The notes under the pieces: generated by a model
Seen by the model: the letters and a program-made list of their open reading frames with translations, nothing else
Database searches by the model: none
What the model was told of the DNA's origin: nothing
DNA from: Chitinophagaceae bacterium
GTDB lineage: Bacteria > Bacteroidota > Bacteroidia > Chitinophagales > Chitinophagaceae
Direction: 5' to 3'
Length of the DNA stretch: 64,000 bases
Assembly: GCA_019638615.1 (NCBI GenBank)
Contig: JAHBTL010000002.1
Location: 186,001-250,000 of the forward strand
Translations under genes and position numbers: made by a program
Shown here: in pieces, positions 53,183 through 61,780 of the stretch
Position numbering within the stretch: the first letter of the stretch is position 1
Layout of the letters: every line of letters begins with the position of its first letter

Positions 53183-54112
53183 TTATTGTACGATCTGCAT
53201 ATTTTGTACGCCGCGGTATTGCAAAGGCGATTTTCCAAACTTTAGCTTAAAAACCCTGCTGAAATGTGATACATTTTCAAAGCCGCTGTCGTAAGCGATT
53301 TCATTTACATTTTTTGCGCTTGCTTCCAATAAATTTTTTGCGTAATTCAATCTTTTCTCTGCCAGCCATTTGCCCGGGGTAGTATGGTACAGGTCTTCAA
53401 AATCTCTTTTAAATGTTGAAACACTGCGTTGTGCAATTCTTGCAAATTCAGCGATAGATAAATTGAAATAGAAATTACATTCCATGATATCATTCAGGAG
53501 AGGTTTATTAAAATCGCTCAGATAACTTATGTACGAAAGCAAACTTTGATTTTCCGGATTAGAAAGTATATTCAACAGCAACTCTTTAAATTTCAGTTCC
53601 AGCAGCGTTGCAGATGGAGGAGGTTGCTGGGAAAAATAAGGCAGCACACTGAAAAAAAAAGCCCTGGTTGCATCATTTATTTTAATATTGATAAATGACC
53701 CTGCAGGTGATGCAGGCAGTGATGCAACCTTTAGCAATTGCCTGTGTTCATTATAAAATCGGGAGAGGAATTCGTCCGGAAAATAGAATGCCAGTAATTC
53801 CCATTGTAAATCTGCATTTTCTTGTTTCCAGGCCCCTTTTTTTGCAAAATGGGTAGTATCTTCTGTCATAACCCAGGATTGGTTACCTACATGAAAAGTT
53901 TTAGCCCCCTGAAGTGTGAAGGCTATCTGGTTGAAATGGTTATATACATAGATGTATTTATTTTCCTGCGGGCATTTATAATGCAGAAACAGCAGATCGT
54001 TTGCAGCTAATTGCTGAAACGCTTTGGGCCTGTTGGTTATGTAATCGTATGTATTATCCATAATCAAAATGATTTGACGATAAGCTTGTTCGATCATAGG
54101 CATTAATTCCAC
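53183..54112 (-). CDS. AraC-family transcriptional regulator (ExsA-like N-terminus)
   Basis: A 309-residue regulator. The N-terminal about 180 residues are a cupin-like ligand domain (FNQIAFTLQGAKTFHVGNQSW, WELLAFYFPDEFLSRFY). The C-terminal AraC HTH (about 205-305) has SIAEFARIAQRSVSTFKRDFEDLY and AYDSGFENVSHFSRVFKLKFG. It lies 11 bp before the DUF4242-AraC gene in the same direction, so both are probably one transcript. Target genes unknown; the FAD oxidoreductase is a candidate. Confidence 0.9.
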   Translation of the reverse strand: MELMPMIEQAYRQIILIMDNTYDYITNRPKAFQQLAANDLLFLHYKCPQENKYIYVYNHFNQIAFTLQGAKTFHVGNQSWVMTEDTTHFAKKGAWKQENADLQWELLAFYFPDEFLSRFYNEHRQLLKVASLPASPAGSFINIKINDATRAFFFSVLPYFSQQPPPSATLLELKFKELLLNILSNPENQSLLSYISYLSDFNKPLLNDIMECNFYFNLSIAEFARIAQRSVSTFKRDFEDLYHTTPGKWLAEKRLNYAKNLLEASAKNVNEIAYDSGFENVSHFSRVFKLKFGKSPLQYRGVQNMQIVQ

Positions 54113-54144
54113 TCAGAAAAGGTAAGTATTGTGCAGGATTATAC

Positions 54145-54185
54145 TATAAAATATTGGGAAGCTCTTTAAAGCTAAATATTTTATA
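54145..54185. terminator. A/T-rich inverted repeat after the CrtA-like gene
   Basis: TATAAAATATT (54145-54155) and AATATTTTATA (54175-54185) form an 11-bp perfect stem with a 19-nt loop, between the minus-strand CrtA-like stop and the AraC start. It may be a terminator or an AraC-gene operator; it lacks a GC core. Confidence 0.35.
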
Positions 54186-54216
54186 ATCAAAATTACATAT
54201 TTGTGGAAAATTCTAC

Positions 54217-54918
54217 CTAACCGAATTCGGGGGCTTTTATCATCCGGAACCGTACAAATAACTCCTCCCGGTACCATTTTCCCTCCCGTGTTTTTTGAAT
54301 GATATCTTTATGCCGGCTTTGATAGGCAAACGCTTTCATATCCTCCATGCTGCTCCATATGCTGAAAGTGGCCTGCTTTATAAAGGGGATTTCTCCAATG
54401 CTTACAGCATATTCCAGTCCGGAGGCCTTTTGTAATAAAGCTGAAGTATCTTCTACATGCGCCCAAAAACGGTTAATCTTATTAAGCCGGATGGTTGCCC
54501 GGGTTAATACCGCTATTGTTCCTTTGCACGCAGTGCTGGCGGGCAATGCACCAAAAGCATATTTGCGATCCCAGGTGCCGTGGCCCGACAGAGGTTCCAG
54601 TAAGAATGTTTTTAACTCACATTGCCAAAGCCTGTACCACCCCGCTATAAAACTGCCATACAGTATTTTCAAAATTCCCGTTTGAGTATCGGGCAGCGTG
54701 TGATGCGCTTTTACCACTAAAATAGCCCATTGCCGCCAGTCTGGTTTTTTACTGAAATCGCCTCCTTTACCACACCCCATCAGTTTCCAGAAAAGGATCT
54801 GCCTGTTAAAAAACAGGGGAATACGGTGAACCGCCATGGCAATCAACGCAAAAAAAACATAGCGCCGGGGATAACGGATAATAGTAAGAGACGCAAATAC
54901 TTTTCCCGGATCATGCAT
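54217..54918 (-). CDS. Spheroidene-monooxygenase-like (CrtA-like) protein
   Basis: A 233-residue protein resembling the CrtA family of heme-binding carotenoid ketolases: ILFWKLMGCGKGGDFSKKPDW (about 41-61), RLWQCELKTFLLEPLSGHGTWD, RATIRLNKINRFWAHVEDTSA and FSIWSSMEDMKAFAYQSRHKDII. Many such proteins in Bacteroidota have no carotenoid pathway nearby, and their reaction is uncertain. No other crt gene is in the window. A hydrophobic segment at 20-34 is not clearly a signal peptide. Divergent from the large fusion gene at 55020. Confidence 0.75.
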   Translation of the reverse strand: MHDPGKVFASLTIIRYPRRYVFFALIAMAVHRIPLFFNRQILFWKLMGCGKGGDFSKKPDWRQWAILVVKAHHTLPDTQTGILKILYGSFIAGWYRLWQCELKTFLLEPLSGHGTWDRKYAFGALPASTACKGTIAVLTRATIRLNKINRFWAHVEDTSALLQKASGLEYAVSIGEIPFIKQATFSIWSSMEDMKAFAYQSRHKDIIQKTREGKWYREELFVRFRMIKAPEFG

Positions 54919-55019
54919 ATTGCAAACCTACAGCCATTTTTTTTCCTATGTCAATGCATATTTAAAGAAATGAACTTACATTTATCCCTTATAATTAAAA
55001 ATGTTTAACGATTCCACAA

Positions 55020-58000
55020 ATGAAAAATAATTTCCTGCTCTTTCTTTCTTTTATTTTCCTTACCCTTTTTTCGGCATGTAATAAAAGAAGCGGCAATCCA
55101 CGAGTGCTTGTATTCTGTAAAACAGCCGGTTTTCACCACGAGTCAATTGCCAAAGCCATTCCGGCTATTCAAAAGCTGGGGTTGGATAACAACTTTGATG
55201 TTGACACTACTACCCATTCAGAAATGTTCAATGAAGACACGCTGAAGAAATATTCGGCGGTGATTTTCCTGAACACTACCGGGTCTTTGCTTAATACTCC
55301 CCAGCGTATTGCCTTTGAAAGGTATATACAGGCGGGCGGTGGTTTCGTGGGTGTTCACGGCGCCACTGATGCGGAGTACGACTGGGGCTGGTACAACAGG
55401 TTGGCGGGCGGCTATTTTGAAAGCCATCCGCACCAGCAGGAAGCGAAGCTGATCGTAAAAGACAAATCACATTTATCTACCCGACACCTGCCCGATGTAT
55501 GGACAAGAAAGGACGAGTGGTACAACTTTAAAAAACTGAATAAGGATGTACGTGTATTGATAACTATTGATGAAAAAAGCTATGAAGGCGGTAAACATGG
55601 CGATGACCATCCGATGGCCTGGTACCACAACTATGATGGCGGACGCGCTTTTTATACCGAACTGGGACATACAGATGAATCCTACGCTGAACCGCTGTAC
55701 CTGCAACATTTACTCGGTGGGATTGAATATGCCATAGGCGGCAACAAAAACCTTGATTACAGCAAAGCCACCTCACAGTATCCACCCGATGAAGACAGGT
55801 TTACCAAAACGCCTCTGATACAGGGCGGTTTTTTTGAACCCACCGAAATGACCATTCTCCCCAACTTTGACATCCTGATCACCCAGCGCCGCGGGGAGAT
55901 CATGAAATACAGCAATGAAACAAAAAAGCTGAAGCAGGTTGGATTTTTAAATGTATACAACAAAACCAAAGACGGGAAGGCAAATTCGGAAGAAGGCCTG
56001 CTGGGTATCAGCAAAGACCCCAACTTCGATAAGAATCACTGGGTGTATATTTTTTATAGCCCTATAGATACTTCCGTTAACAGGCTGTCTCGCTTTAAAT
56101 TTGAAAATGATACCATAGATAATAAAACCGAGCAGGTGATCCTGCAATTTTACGAGCAAAGGGAAATATGCTGTCATACAGGCGGGTCTATCGCTTTTGG
56201 CCCGGATGGCTTATTATACGTATCCACCGGCGATAATTCCACTCCGTTCGATGAGCCGAACCAGCTATATACCAACAGAGGCTATGGCCCGCTTGATGAC
56301 CGCCCGGGTCATGAACAATACGATGCCCGCAGAAGCTCCGGTAATACCAATGACCTGCGTGGTAAGATATTACGCATACGGGTAAACGAAGATGGCACTT
56401 ACGACAGCCCCGACGGGAATCTTTTTGCCAAAGGAACAGACAAAACCAGGCCCGAGATTTATGTAATGGGCAACAGGAACCCTTATCGTATCTCCGTTGA
56501 CCAGAAAAACAGCTTCCTGTATTGGGGCGAAGTGGGTCCGGATGCCGGTGTTGACAGCTTTGGAGTGAGAGGCCCCAGGGGATATGACGAGCTGAACCAG
56601 GCGCGCAAAGCGGGCTTTTTTGGTTGGCCTTTGTTTGTAGGCAAAAACTACGCTTATAACAGGTACGACTATGCGACCGGTAAATCAGGCGAAGCCTTTG
56701 ACCCTGAAAAACCATTGAATGAATCGCGCAATAATACAGGATTAACCGGGTTGCCCCCTGTGGCTCCCCCGTTTATCTGGTATCCCTATGCTGAATCTGT
56801 CGATTTTCCGCAGGTAGGCACCGGCGGAAGGAATGCGATGGCAGGGCCGGTTTATTATACGGATATGTGGCCTAAAGAAACACGCCTGCCTGATTATTAC
56901 AACGGCAAATTGTTTATATACGACTGGATAAGAGGCTGGATAAAAGTGGTGACCATGCTGCCCAATGGAGATTTTGACCGGATGGAGCCATTTATGGAAC
57001 ATACCAAACTGCACAATGCTATAGATATTGAACTGGGGCCGGATGGTAAGTTATACATACTGGAATATGGCAGCGGATGGTTTGCGAAGAACGACGATGC
57101 CGGGTTAAGCCGCATTGACTATAACGGCGGCAACAGGTCTCCTAAAGTAAGCGCTTTGAATATAAGCACATTGTCGGGAGCAACCCCTTTAACTGTTAAG
57201 GCCACTGTTGAAGCGAAAGACCCGGAAAATGACGCACTTACTTACCTGTGGTCTACCGGTAACGGGCAAACGAAGGAAACAAAATCGCCTGAAGCAGAAC
57301 TGGTGCTGGACAAAGCGGGAGACTATACAATTTCCGTAGAAGTGAAAGATGACAAAGGCGCTTCTGCCAAAAGCAACACAGTAGATGTATACGCCGGCAA
57401 TACCATCCCGCAGGTATCCATACAGGTAACAGGCAACCAATCGTTTTATTTCCCCGGCAAGCCTGTTCAATACAGTGTAACGGTTAATGACGCGGAAGAC
57501 GGAGCAACGCCCGACGCAGCCAATCTTTATGTAACAGCCGATTTTATTGAAGGTGCAGACAAGGCTGCCATTCCGCAGGGACACCAGGCTGCCGCTGCTG
57601 CGGTAAGTGGTAAGAGTATCATGCTGTCGCTGGATTGTAAAACCTGTCACAAAGTGGATGAAAAATCAATTGGTCCTTCGTTTACCGATGTGGCCAAAAA
57701 ATATCATGAAGATCCCAAAGCTGTTGACTACCTGGTAGACAAGATCATCAAAGGCGGCGGCGGCGTATGGGGTGAAGTTGCCATGGCAGCGCATCCCAGT
57801 CTTTCAACAGAAGACGCAAAGCAGATTGTTCATTGGGCGCTTTCTCTTGCCGGATCATCCAATGTAAAAAAATCCCTGCCGGCAGCGGGGAATATTCCTG
57901 TAAAAGCAGTTAAAGAAAATGAAGCGTTATACCTTTCAGCCACCTACACCGATAAGGGAGGCGCCTCTGTAAAACCGCTTTCGGGTAGTTCGCATGTTAT

Positions 58001-58421
58001 ACTTCGCAGCTGCAAGCTCGCTTTTGGAGCAGTAAAGAATATGAAAGAATACAAGAGCGGGAATTATAACGGTATGAAAGTGATGATTGCGCCCGATAAT
58101 AAGCCCGGTTGGTTCACCATGGACAGCATAGACCTCGGGAACGTTAAGGGCGCCGAACTACTGGTAGGCTGGGAAGATGATGAAGATGCTCCCAAAGCAG
58201 GCTATACATTTGAGCTGAGACTAGATAGCCCCGAAGGAACAAAACTGGGTGAAGCGGTATTAAACGGCGTGACTGCCACTGGCAAAGCGGGAAGCAGCAA
58301 ACTGAAATTTAATTTCGCCGAGCCGCTTAAGGGAGTACATAATTTATACATCGTAAGCATACCTAAAGAAAAAGAAGACGGTAAGTTAGTAGTGGCTTTG
58401 CTGGAATTGATTTCACAATAA
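55020..58421 (+). CDS. Secreted ThuA / PQQ-type sugar dehydrogenase / PKD / cytochrome c / CBM fusion
   Basis: An 1133-residue lipoprotein-like secreted protein (TLFSACNKR lipobox). In order: ThuA trehalose-utilisation fold (about 25-245; VLVFCKTAGFHHESI, GGFVGVHGATDAEYDW), a glucose/sorbosone dehydrogenase beta-propeller (about 260-695; EEGLLGISKDPNF, GSIAFGPDGLLYVSTGDN), a PKD domain (about 708-790), a second Ig-like part, a class I cytochrome c (about 855-945; CKTCH heme motif near 873, GPSF, met ligand region) and a C-terminal CBM6-like beta sandwich (about 965-1133). This suggests a self-contained sugar oxidation unit that passes electrons to heme. The ligand sugar is unknown. Confidence 0.92.
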   Translation: MKNNFLLFLSFIFLTLFSACNKRSGNPRVLVFCKTAGFHHESIAKAIPAIQKLGLDNNFDVDTTTHSEMFNEDTLKKYSAVIFLNTTGSLLNTPQRIAFERYIQAGGGFVGVHGATDAEYDWGWYNRLAGGYFESHPHQQEAKLIVKDKSHLSTRHLPDVWTRKDEWYNFKKLNKDVRVLITIDEKSYEGGKHGDDHPMAWYHNYDGGRAFYTELGHTDESYAEPLYLQHLLGGIEYAIGGNKNLDYSKATSQYPPDEDRFTKTPLIQGGFFEPTEMTILPNFDILITQRRGEIMKYSNETKKLKQVGFLNVYNKTKDGKANSEEGLLGISKDPNFDKNHWVYIFYSPIDTSVNRLSRFKFENDTIDNKTEQVILQFYEQREICCHTGGSIAFGPDGLLYVSTGDNSTPFDEPNQLYTNRGYGPLDDRPGHEQYDARRSSGNTNDLRGKILRIRVNEDGTYDSPDGNLFAKGTDKTRPEIYVMGNRNPYRISVDQKNSFLYWGEVGPDAGVDSFGVRGPRGYDELNQARKAGFFGWPLFVGKNYAYNRYDYATGKSGEAFDPEKPLNESRNNTGLTGLPPVAPPFIWYPYAESVDFPQVGTGGRNAMAGPVYYTDMWPKETRLPDYYNGKLFIYDWIRGWIKVVTMLPNGDFDRMEPFMEHTKLHNAIDIELGPDGKLYILEYGSGWFAKNDDAGLSRIDYNGGNRSPKVSALNISTLSGATPLTVKATVEAKDPENDALTYLWSTGNGQTKETKSPEAELVLDKAGDYTISVEVKDDKGASAKSNTVDVYAGNTIPQVSIQVTGNQSFYFPGKPVQYSVTVNDAEDGATPDAANLYVTADFIEGADKAAIPQGHQAAAAAVSGKSIMLSLDCKTCHKVDEKSIGPSFTDVAKKYHEDPKAVDYLVDKIIKGGGGVWGEVAMAAHPSLSTEDAKQIVHWALSLAGSSNVKKSLPAAGNIPVKAVKENEALYLSATYTDKGGASVKPLSGSSHVILRSCKLAFGAVKNMKEYKSGNYNGMKVMIAPDNKPGWFTMDSIDLGNVKGAELLVGWEDDEDAPKAGYTFELRLDSPEGTKLGEAVLNGVTATGKAGSSKLKFNFAEPLKGVHNLYIVSIPKEKEDGKLVVALLELISQ

Positions 58422-58447
58422 TACCGCCCCAAAAAATAAAATTCACA

Positions 58448-58518
58448 AAGCCTGTAAGATTCGCAGCACACCCCCTGCCCCTAAAGGGGAATGGCAGCCC
58501 TGCAAACCTTACAGGCTT
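58448..58518. repeat. Hairpin repeat, copy B
   Basis: A perfect 11-bp outer stem, AAGCCTGTAAG (58448-58458) and CTTACAGGCTT (58508-58518), encloses CCCCTAAAGGGGAAT, as in copy A at 18554-18622. Outer stem bases differ between copies in a base-pair-preserving way. It lies between the convergent ends of the fusion gene and hisIE, and on the minus strand a T-rich stretch follows, so it may terminate both. Confidence 0.7.
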
Positions 58519-58598
58519 AATTAAGATCGTTGCGTGGAAGACGGCAGCAGTAAATTTTGGGGATTGTTTTACTGGTTAAATACTGAGGTCCATTATGA

Positions 58599-59195
58599 TC
58601 ACTTTGAGTGTCGGTCTTTCAGCACATTTACAACATCACTGAGCTTATACCCTTTCGCATTCAGCAGTATAAGATAGTGAAACAGCAGGTCGGCTGATTC
58701 ATTCAGGAACAACGCTTCATCATTATCTTTTGCCTCAATGACTGTTTCAACTGCTTCCTCACCTACTTTCTGCGCAATTTTATTAATGCCTTTTTGAAAA
58801 AGCCTTGCTACATACGATTCTTCGGGAGACGCTTTTTTACGTAACTCAATGATATCCTCCAGGTAATAGAGAAAATCTTCTTTATGATTTTTTTCATCCC
58901 AGCAGGTATCAGCGCCGGTATGGCAAACAGGGCCTACCGGATGCGCCTTGACCAATAAAGTATCCTGGTCACAATCAACTGCAGCCGATTTCAATTCAAG
59001 GAAATGACCGCTCTCCTCCCCTTTTGTCCAAAGTCTTTTTTTACTGCGACTGTAAAATGTTACTTTGCCTGTTTGCAGGGTAGTATTCCAGGCCTCTTCA
59101 TTCATAAATCCCAGCATTAAAACCTTTTGCGTATCTATATCCTGAACAATAGCCGGCACCAGCCCATCACCGTATTTTTTAAAATCGATCTTCAT
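58599..59195 (-). CDS. hisIE: Bifunctional phosphoribosyl-AMP cyclohydrolase / phosphoribosyl-ATP pyrophosphatase
   Basis: A 198-residue two-domain enzyme for histidine steps 2 and 3. HisI part (about 1-110) has the metal-site stretch AAVDCDQDTLLVK and GPVCHTGADTCW. HisE part (about 115-198) has YVARLFQKGINKIAQKVGEEA with the Glu pair of the MazG-like fold. It is last in the minus-strand his cluster, 121 bp after hisF. Complete. Confidence 0.96.
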   Translation of the reverse strand: MKIDFKKYGDGLVPAIVQDIDTQKVLMLGFMNEEAWNTTLQTGKVTFYSRSKKRLWTKGEESGHFLELKSAAVDCDQDTLLVKAHPVGPVCHTGADTCWDEKNHKEDFLYYLEDIIELRKKASPEESYVARLFQKGINKIAQKVGEEAVETVIEAKDNDEALFLNESADLLFHYLILLNAKGYKLSDVVNVLKDRHSK

Positions 59196-59316
59196 TTACA
59201 TTGAATCTTGCCGCAAGTTAATGCATTCAATTGACAAGCATTTTATCAATAAAGAAGTGAAACGAAAATAACTACGCCCGGGGCTCAGAAGCATTCCGGG
59301 CTTTCCCTTCAATTAT

Positions 59317-60075
59317 TTATAATCGCACTGCTATGGATTGTGAGGATAAATATTCTTTCAGGTGCGGAATAGCAATTTCCTTAAAATGAAAGATACTGGC
59401 TGCCAGGGCAGCATCGGCTTTCCCTTCGTTAAAAACCGTTACGAAATGCTCCATGGTGCCACCTCCCCCGCTGGCAATTACAGGAACCGGCAATCCTGTA
59501 GATAATGTACAGGTGATATCAAGCGCGAATCCTTGTTTTGTTCCATCGTGATTCATGGAGGTGAGCAATATTTCACCGGCTCCCAGATCAACCGCCTGCC
59601 TTGCCCAATCCGTACATTTTGTAGCGGTTTTTGTTCTGCCTCCATTCAAATATACATACCACTCACCATCTTCTTCTTTCCTCGTATCAATTGCCAGTAC
59701 CACGCACTGGCTCCCAAATTCCTTTGCAAGATCATTGATGAGCCGGGGATTCTTATAGGCGGCAGTATTTACAGAAATTTTATCCGCTCCATTCTCCAGC
59801 AAAATATTTACATCCTGCACACTGCCGATACCGCCCCCCACCGTAAATGGGATATTGATATGATGTGAAATACGATTGGCCAACTCACTTAAGGTTTTTC
59901 TTTTTTCAACTGTTGCAGTAATGTCTAAAAAAACCAGCTCATCGGCGCCCTGCCTGGCATATAAAGCACCCAACTCAACCGGGTCACCTGCATCACGCAG
60001 GTTCACAAAATTTGTTCCCTTAACAGTACGTCCGTCCTTTATGTCAAGACAGGGGATGATTCGTTTTGTCAACAT
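59317..60075 (-). CDS. hisF: Imidazole glycerol phosphate synthase cyclase subunit
   Basis: A 252-residue TIM barrel that uses ammonia from HisH to make imidazole glycerol phosphate. Catalytic Asp residues sit in [14 protein letters not shown] (about 11) and [12 protein letters not shown] (about 130). Phosphate loops GGGIGS and ASGGGG are intact. It is separated from hisA by 278 bp holding a decayed gene, an unusual break in this operon. The start codon is set by [11 protein letters not shown]. Confidence 0.97.
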   Translation of the reverse strand: MLTKRIIPCLDIKDGRTVKGTNFVNLRDAGDPVELGALYARQGADELVFLDITATVEKRKTLSELANRISHHINIPFTVGGGIGSVQDVNILLENGADKISVNTAAYKNPRLINDLAKEFGSQCVVLAIDTRKEEDGEWYVYLNGGRTKTATKCTDWARQAVDLGAGEILLTSMNHDGTKQGFALDITCTLSTGLPVPVIASGGGGTMEHFVTVFNEGKADAALAASIFHFKEIAIPHLKEYLSSQSIAVRL

Positions 60076-60111
60076 GCGTTGATTTGAAATTTAAGATTTG
60101 AAATTTGAGAT
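60071..60111. repeat. A/T heptad repeat beside hisF
   Basis: TGATTTGAAATTTAAGATTT followed by GAAATTTGAG: repeats of the same 7-bp GAAATTT/GATTTGA words seen at 15817-15841. Confidence 0.55.
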
Positions 60112-60120
60112 TACGACATT

Positions 60121-60312
60121 TTATTTCCGATCCCTGAATTTCGCTATACTTAAAAAATTAGCAAATTCCAGTCTTGATGAGCGTTCAAACCCTTCTGCAA
60201 TATTGTCCATTACTGATCCTGCAGCGGCTTTAACCTGATCCCTGAATCTAAAATCGTTTGCAAACAGCGGGCTGGCATTTACCAGCTAACTCATGACCCC
60301 ATTTGATATTCA
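60121..60312 (-). pseudogene. Four-helix-bundle (S23-like) protein remnant
   Basis: A minus-strand fragment in the hisA-hisF gap. From 60285 down to the stop at 60121-60123 it reads [20 protein letters not shown] followed by [16 protein letters not shown] and SIAK, the core of the four-helix-bundle family related to 23S rRNA intervening-sequence proteins. It then stops after FRDRK, missing the last helices. A TAG at 60286-60288 cuts the frame upstream; the neighbouring frame continues as WGHEL, so a frameshift also occurred. Clearly decayed. Confidence 0.7.
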
Positions 60313-60350
60313 AGCCTCTCACAATTTAATAAACCCCTTCAATCCAATCA

Positions 60351-60373
60351 ATCTCAAATTTCAAATCTCAAAT
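60351..60373. repeat. A/T heptad repeat overlapping the hisA 3' end
   Basis: Repeats of the GATTTGA/GAAATTT words cover the final codons and stop of hisA (minus strand). Confidence 0.5.
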
Positions 60374-61070
60374 CCTCCACCCTAATCCTTCCTTCATAAA
60401 TCGCTTTTCCTATTATCGCGCTTTTGCATCCGGCATCGCTCAGTTTGTACAGGTCATCCATATTGCTAACTCCCCCGCTGGCAATAAAATGCAGCCCGGG
60501 AAACTTCTGAACAATGTTCCTGTATAGCTCAACTGCCGGGCCTTCCAGTTTACCGTCTTTGCTTACATCGGTACAGAACAACTGCTTTACACCATGTTTG
60601 ATATACTTTTCGATAAAGTCATCAATCCATATATCTGTCGTTTCCAGCCAGCCGCTCACGGCAATTTTTTCATCTTTTACATCGGCGCCTAACAAAAACT
60701 TATCTGCGCCAAAAATACCGAACCATCTTAGCAGCTCGTTCTCATCTTTTACTGCTATACTTCCTACTGTTGCCAGGGCGGCGCCTGAATTAAAAACAAT
60801 TTTTACATCGTCTTCCTTCTTAATACCTCCTCCAAAATCTATCACCAGCGAAGTTTTCCCTGCAATGGTTTCCAGCACTTTCCAGTTTTTGACCTGCCCG
60901 GCTTTCGCTCCATCCAGGTCTACCAGGTGCAGACGGCTTAAGCCGGCGCCTTCAAATTTTTTGGCTACTTCCAAAGGATGCTTGTTGTATACTTTTTTTT
61001 GCGCATAATCGCCCTGGGTCAGGCGTACGCATTTTCCTTCTATAATATCTATTGCGGGAATAATTTCCAT
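60354..61070 (-). CDS. hisA: Phosphoribosylformimino-AICAR-phosphate isomerase
   Basis: A 238-residue TIM-barrel isomerase, histidine step 4. Catalytic Asp in PAIDIIEGKCVRLTQGDY (residue 8), DFGGGIKKEDD phosphate loop, and IASGGVSNMDDL near the end. It follows hisH by 17 bp. The last residues (EDLRFEI) are encoded by the A/T heptad repeat, so the natural C-terminus may have been replaced by repeat-derived sequence. Confidence 0.96.
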   Translation of the reverse strand: MEIIPAIDIIEGKCVRLTQGDYAQKKVYNKHPLEVAKKFEGAGLSRLHLVDLDGAKAGQVKNWKVLETIAGKTSLVIDFGGGIKKEDDVKIVFNSGAALATVGSIAVKDENELLRWFGIFGADKFLLGADVKDEKIAVSGWLETTDIWIDDFIEKYIKHGVKQLFCTDVSKDGKLEGPAVELYRNIVQKFPGLHFIASGGVSNMDDLYKLSDAGCKSAIIGKAIYEGRIRVEDLRFEI

Positions 61071-61087
61071 TTAAAATCCGGCTCTTT

Positions 61088-61687
61088 TTAAAGTGTAATA
61101 AAATTTCGTAGTATTTGTTCTCCTGTATCAGCGCTTTTCTCCGGGTGGAATTGTACCCCGTAAAAATTGTCTTTATGCAACGCTGAGCTGTATGGAAGAA
61201 TATAATCCGTAGTAGCGATCGTATGTGCGCCGGGCGATGCATAATAGCTGTGTACAAAATAGGTATAGCTCCCATCCGGCACATTATTAAACAATGAGGT
61301 TTTCAGGTCATAAATATTATTCCAGCCAATTTGCGGGATTTTCAGCTTATTGTCAGCGCTCCCGGCTTTGGCAAAATATTGTACGTCTTCATCAAAGATC
61401 CCTAAGCAATCCACATTGTTTTCTTCCGAAAAGCGGCACATCAACTGCATACCCAGGCAGATACCCAATACCGGTTGCCGCAGGTTTTTAATTACCGCAT
61501 CCAATCCCCGTTCCTTTAGATACCGCATGGCGCTGCTCGCCTCGCCTACACCCGGGAATATTACTTTATCCGCCTGGTGAATCAGGGAAACGTCATCTGT
61601 CACGACAGCGCTTGCGCCTATCCTATCCAATGCATATAGCACAGACTGTATATTCCCGGCATTGTATTTTATAATTACAAGATTCAT
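61088..61687 (-). CDS. hisH: Imidazole glycerol phosphate synthase glutaminase subunit
   Basis: A 199-residue class I glutamine amidotransferase that feeds ammonia to HisF. Nucleophile Cys in VLGICLGMQLMC (about 78) and the His/Glu pair in YGVQFHPEKS (about 182-184) are intact. It is the first his gene in the window. The usual upstream genes hisG, hisD, hisC and hisB are not next to it; the tRNA-Gly gene is 16 bp away on the opposite strand. Confidence 0.96.
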   Translation of the reverse strand: MNLVIIKYNAGNIQSVLYALDRIGASAVVTDDVSLIHQADKVIFPGVGEASSAMRYLKERGLDAVIKNLRQPVLGICLGMQLMCRFSEENNVDCLGIFDEDVQYFAKAGSADNKLKIPQIGWNNIYDLKTSLFNNVPDGSYTYFVHSYYASPGAHTIATTDYILPYSSALHKDNFYGVQFHPEKSADTGEQILRNFITL

Positions 61688-61703
61688 CGTATCTTAGATT
61701 CAT

Positions 61704-61776
61704 GCGGAAGTAGCTCAGTTGGCAGAGCATCAGTTTCCCAAACTGAAGGCCGCGGGTTCGAGCCCCGTTTTCCGCT
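61704..61776 (+). tRNA. tRNA-Gly, anticodon CCC
   Basis: A 73-nt cloverleaf: acceptor GCGGAAG pairs with TTTCCGC (last pair G-U) with discriminator T; D arm AGCTCAGTTGGCAGAGC; anticodon stem TCAGT/ACTGA with loop TTCCCAA (CCC reads GGG glycine codons); T arm GCGGG-TTCGAGC-CCCGT. CCA is not encoded. It lies on the plus strand between two minus-strand genes, 4 bp from the trpA stop. Confidence 0.95.
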
Positions 61777-61780
61777 CTTT

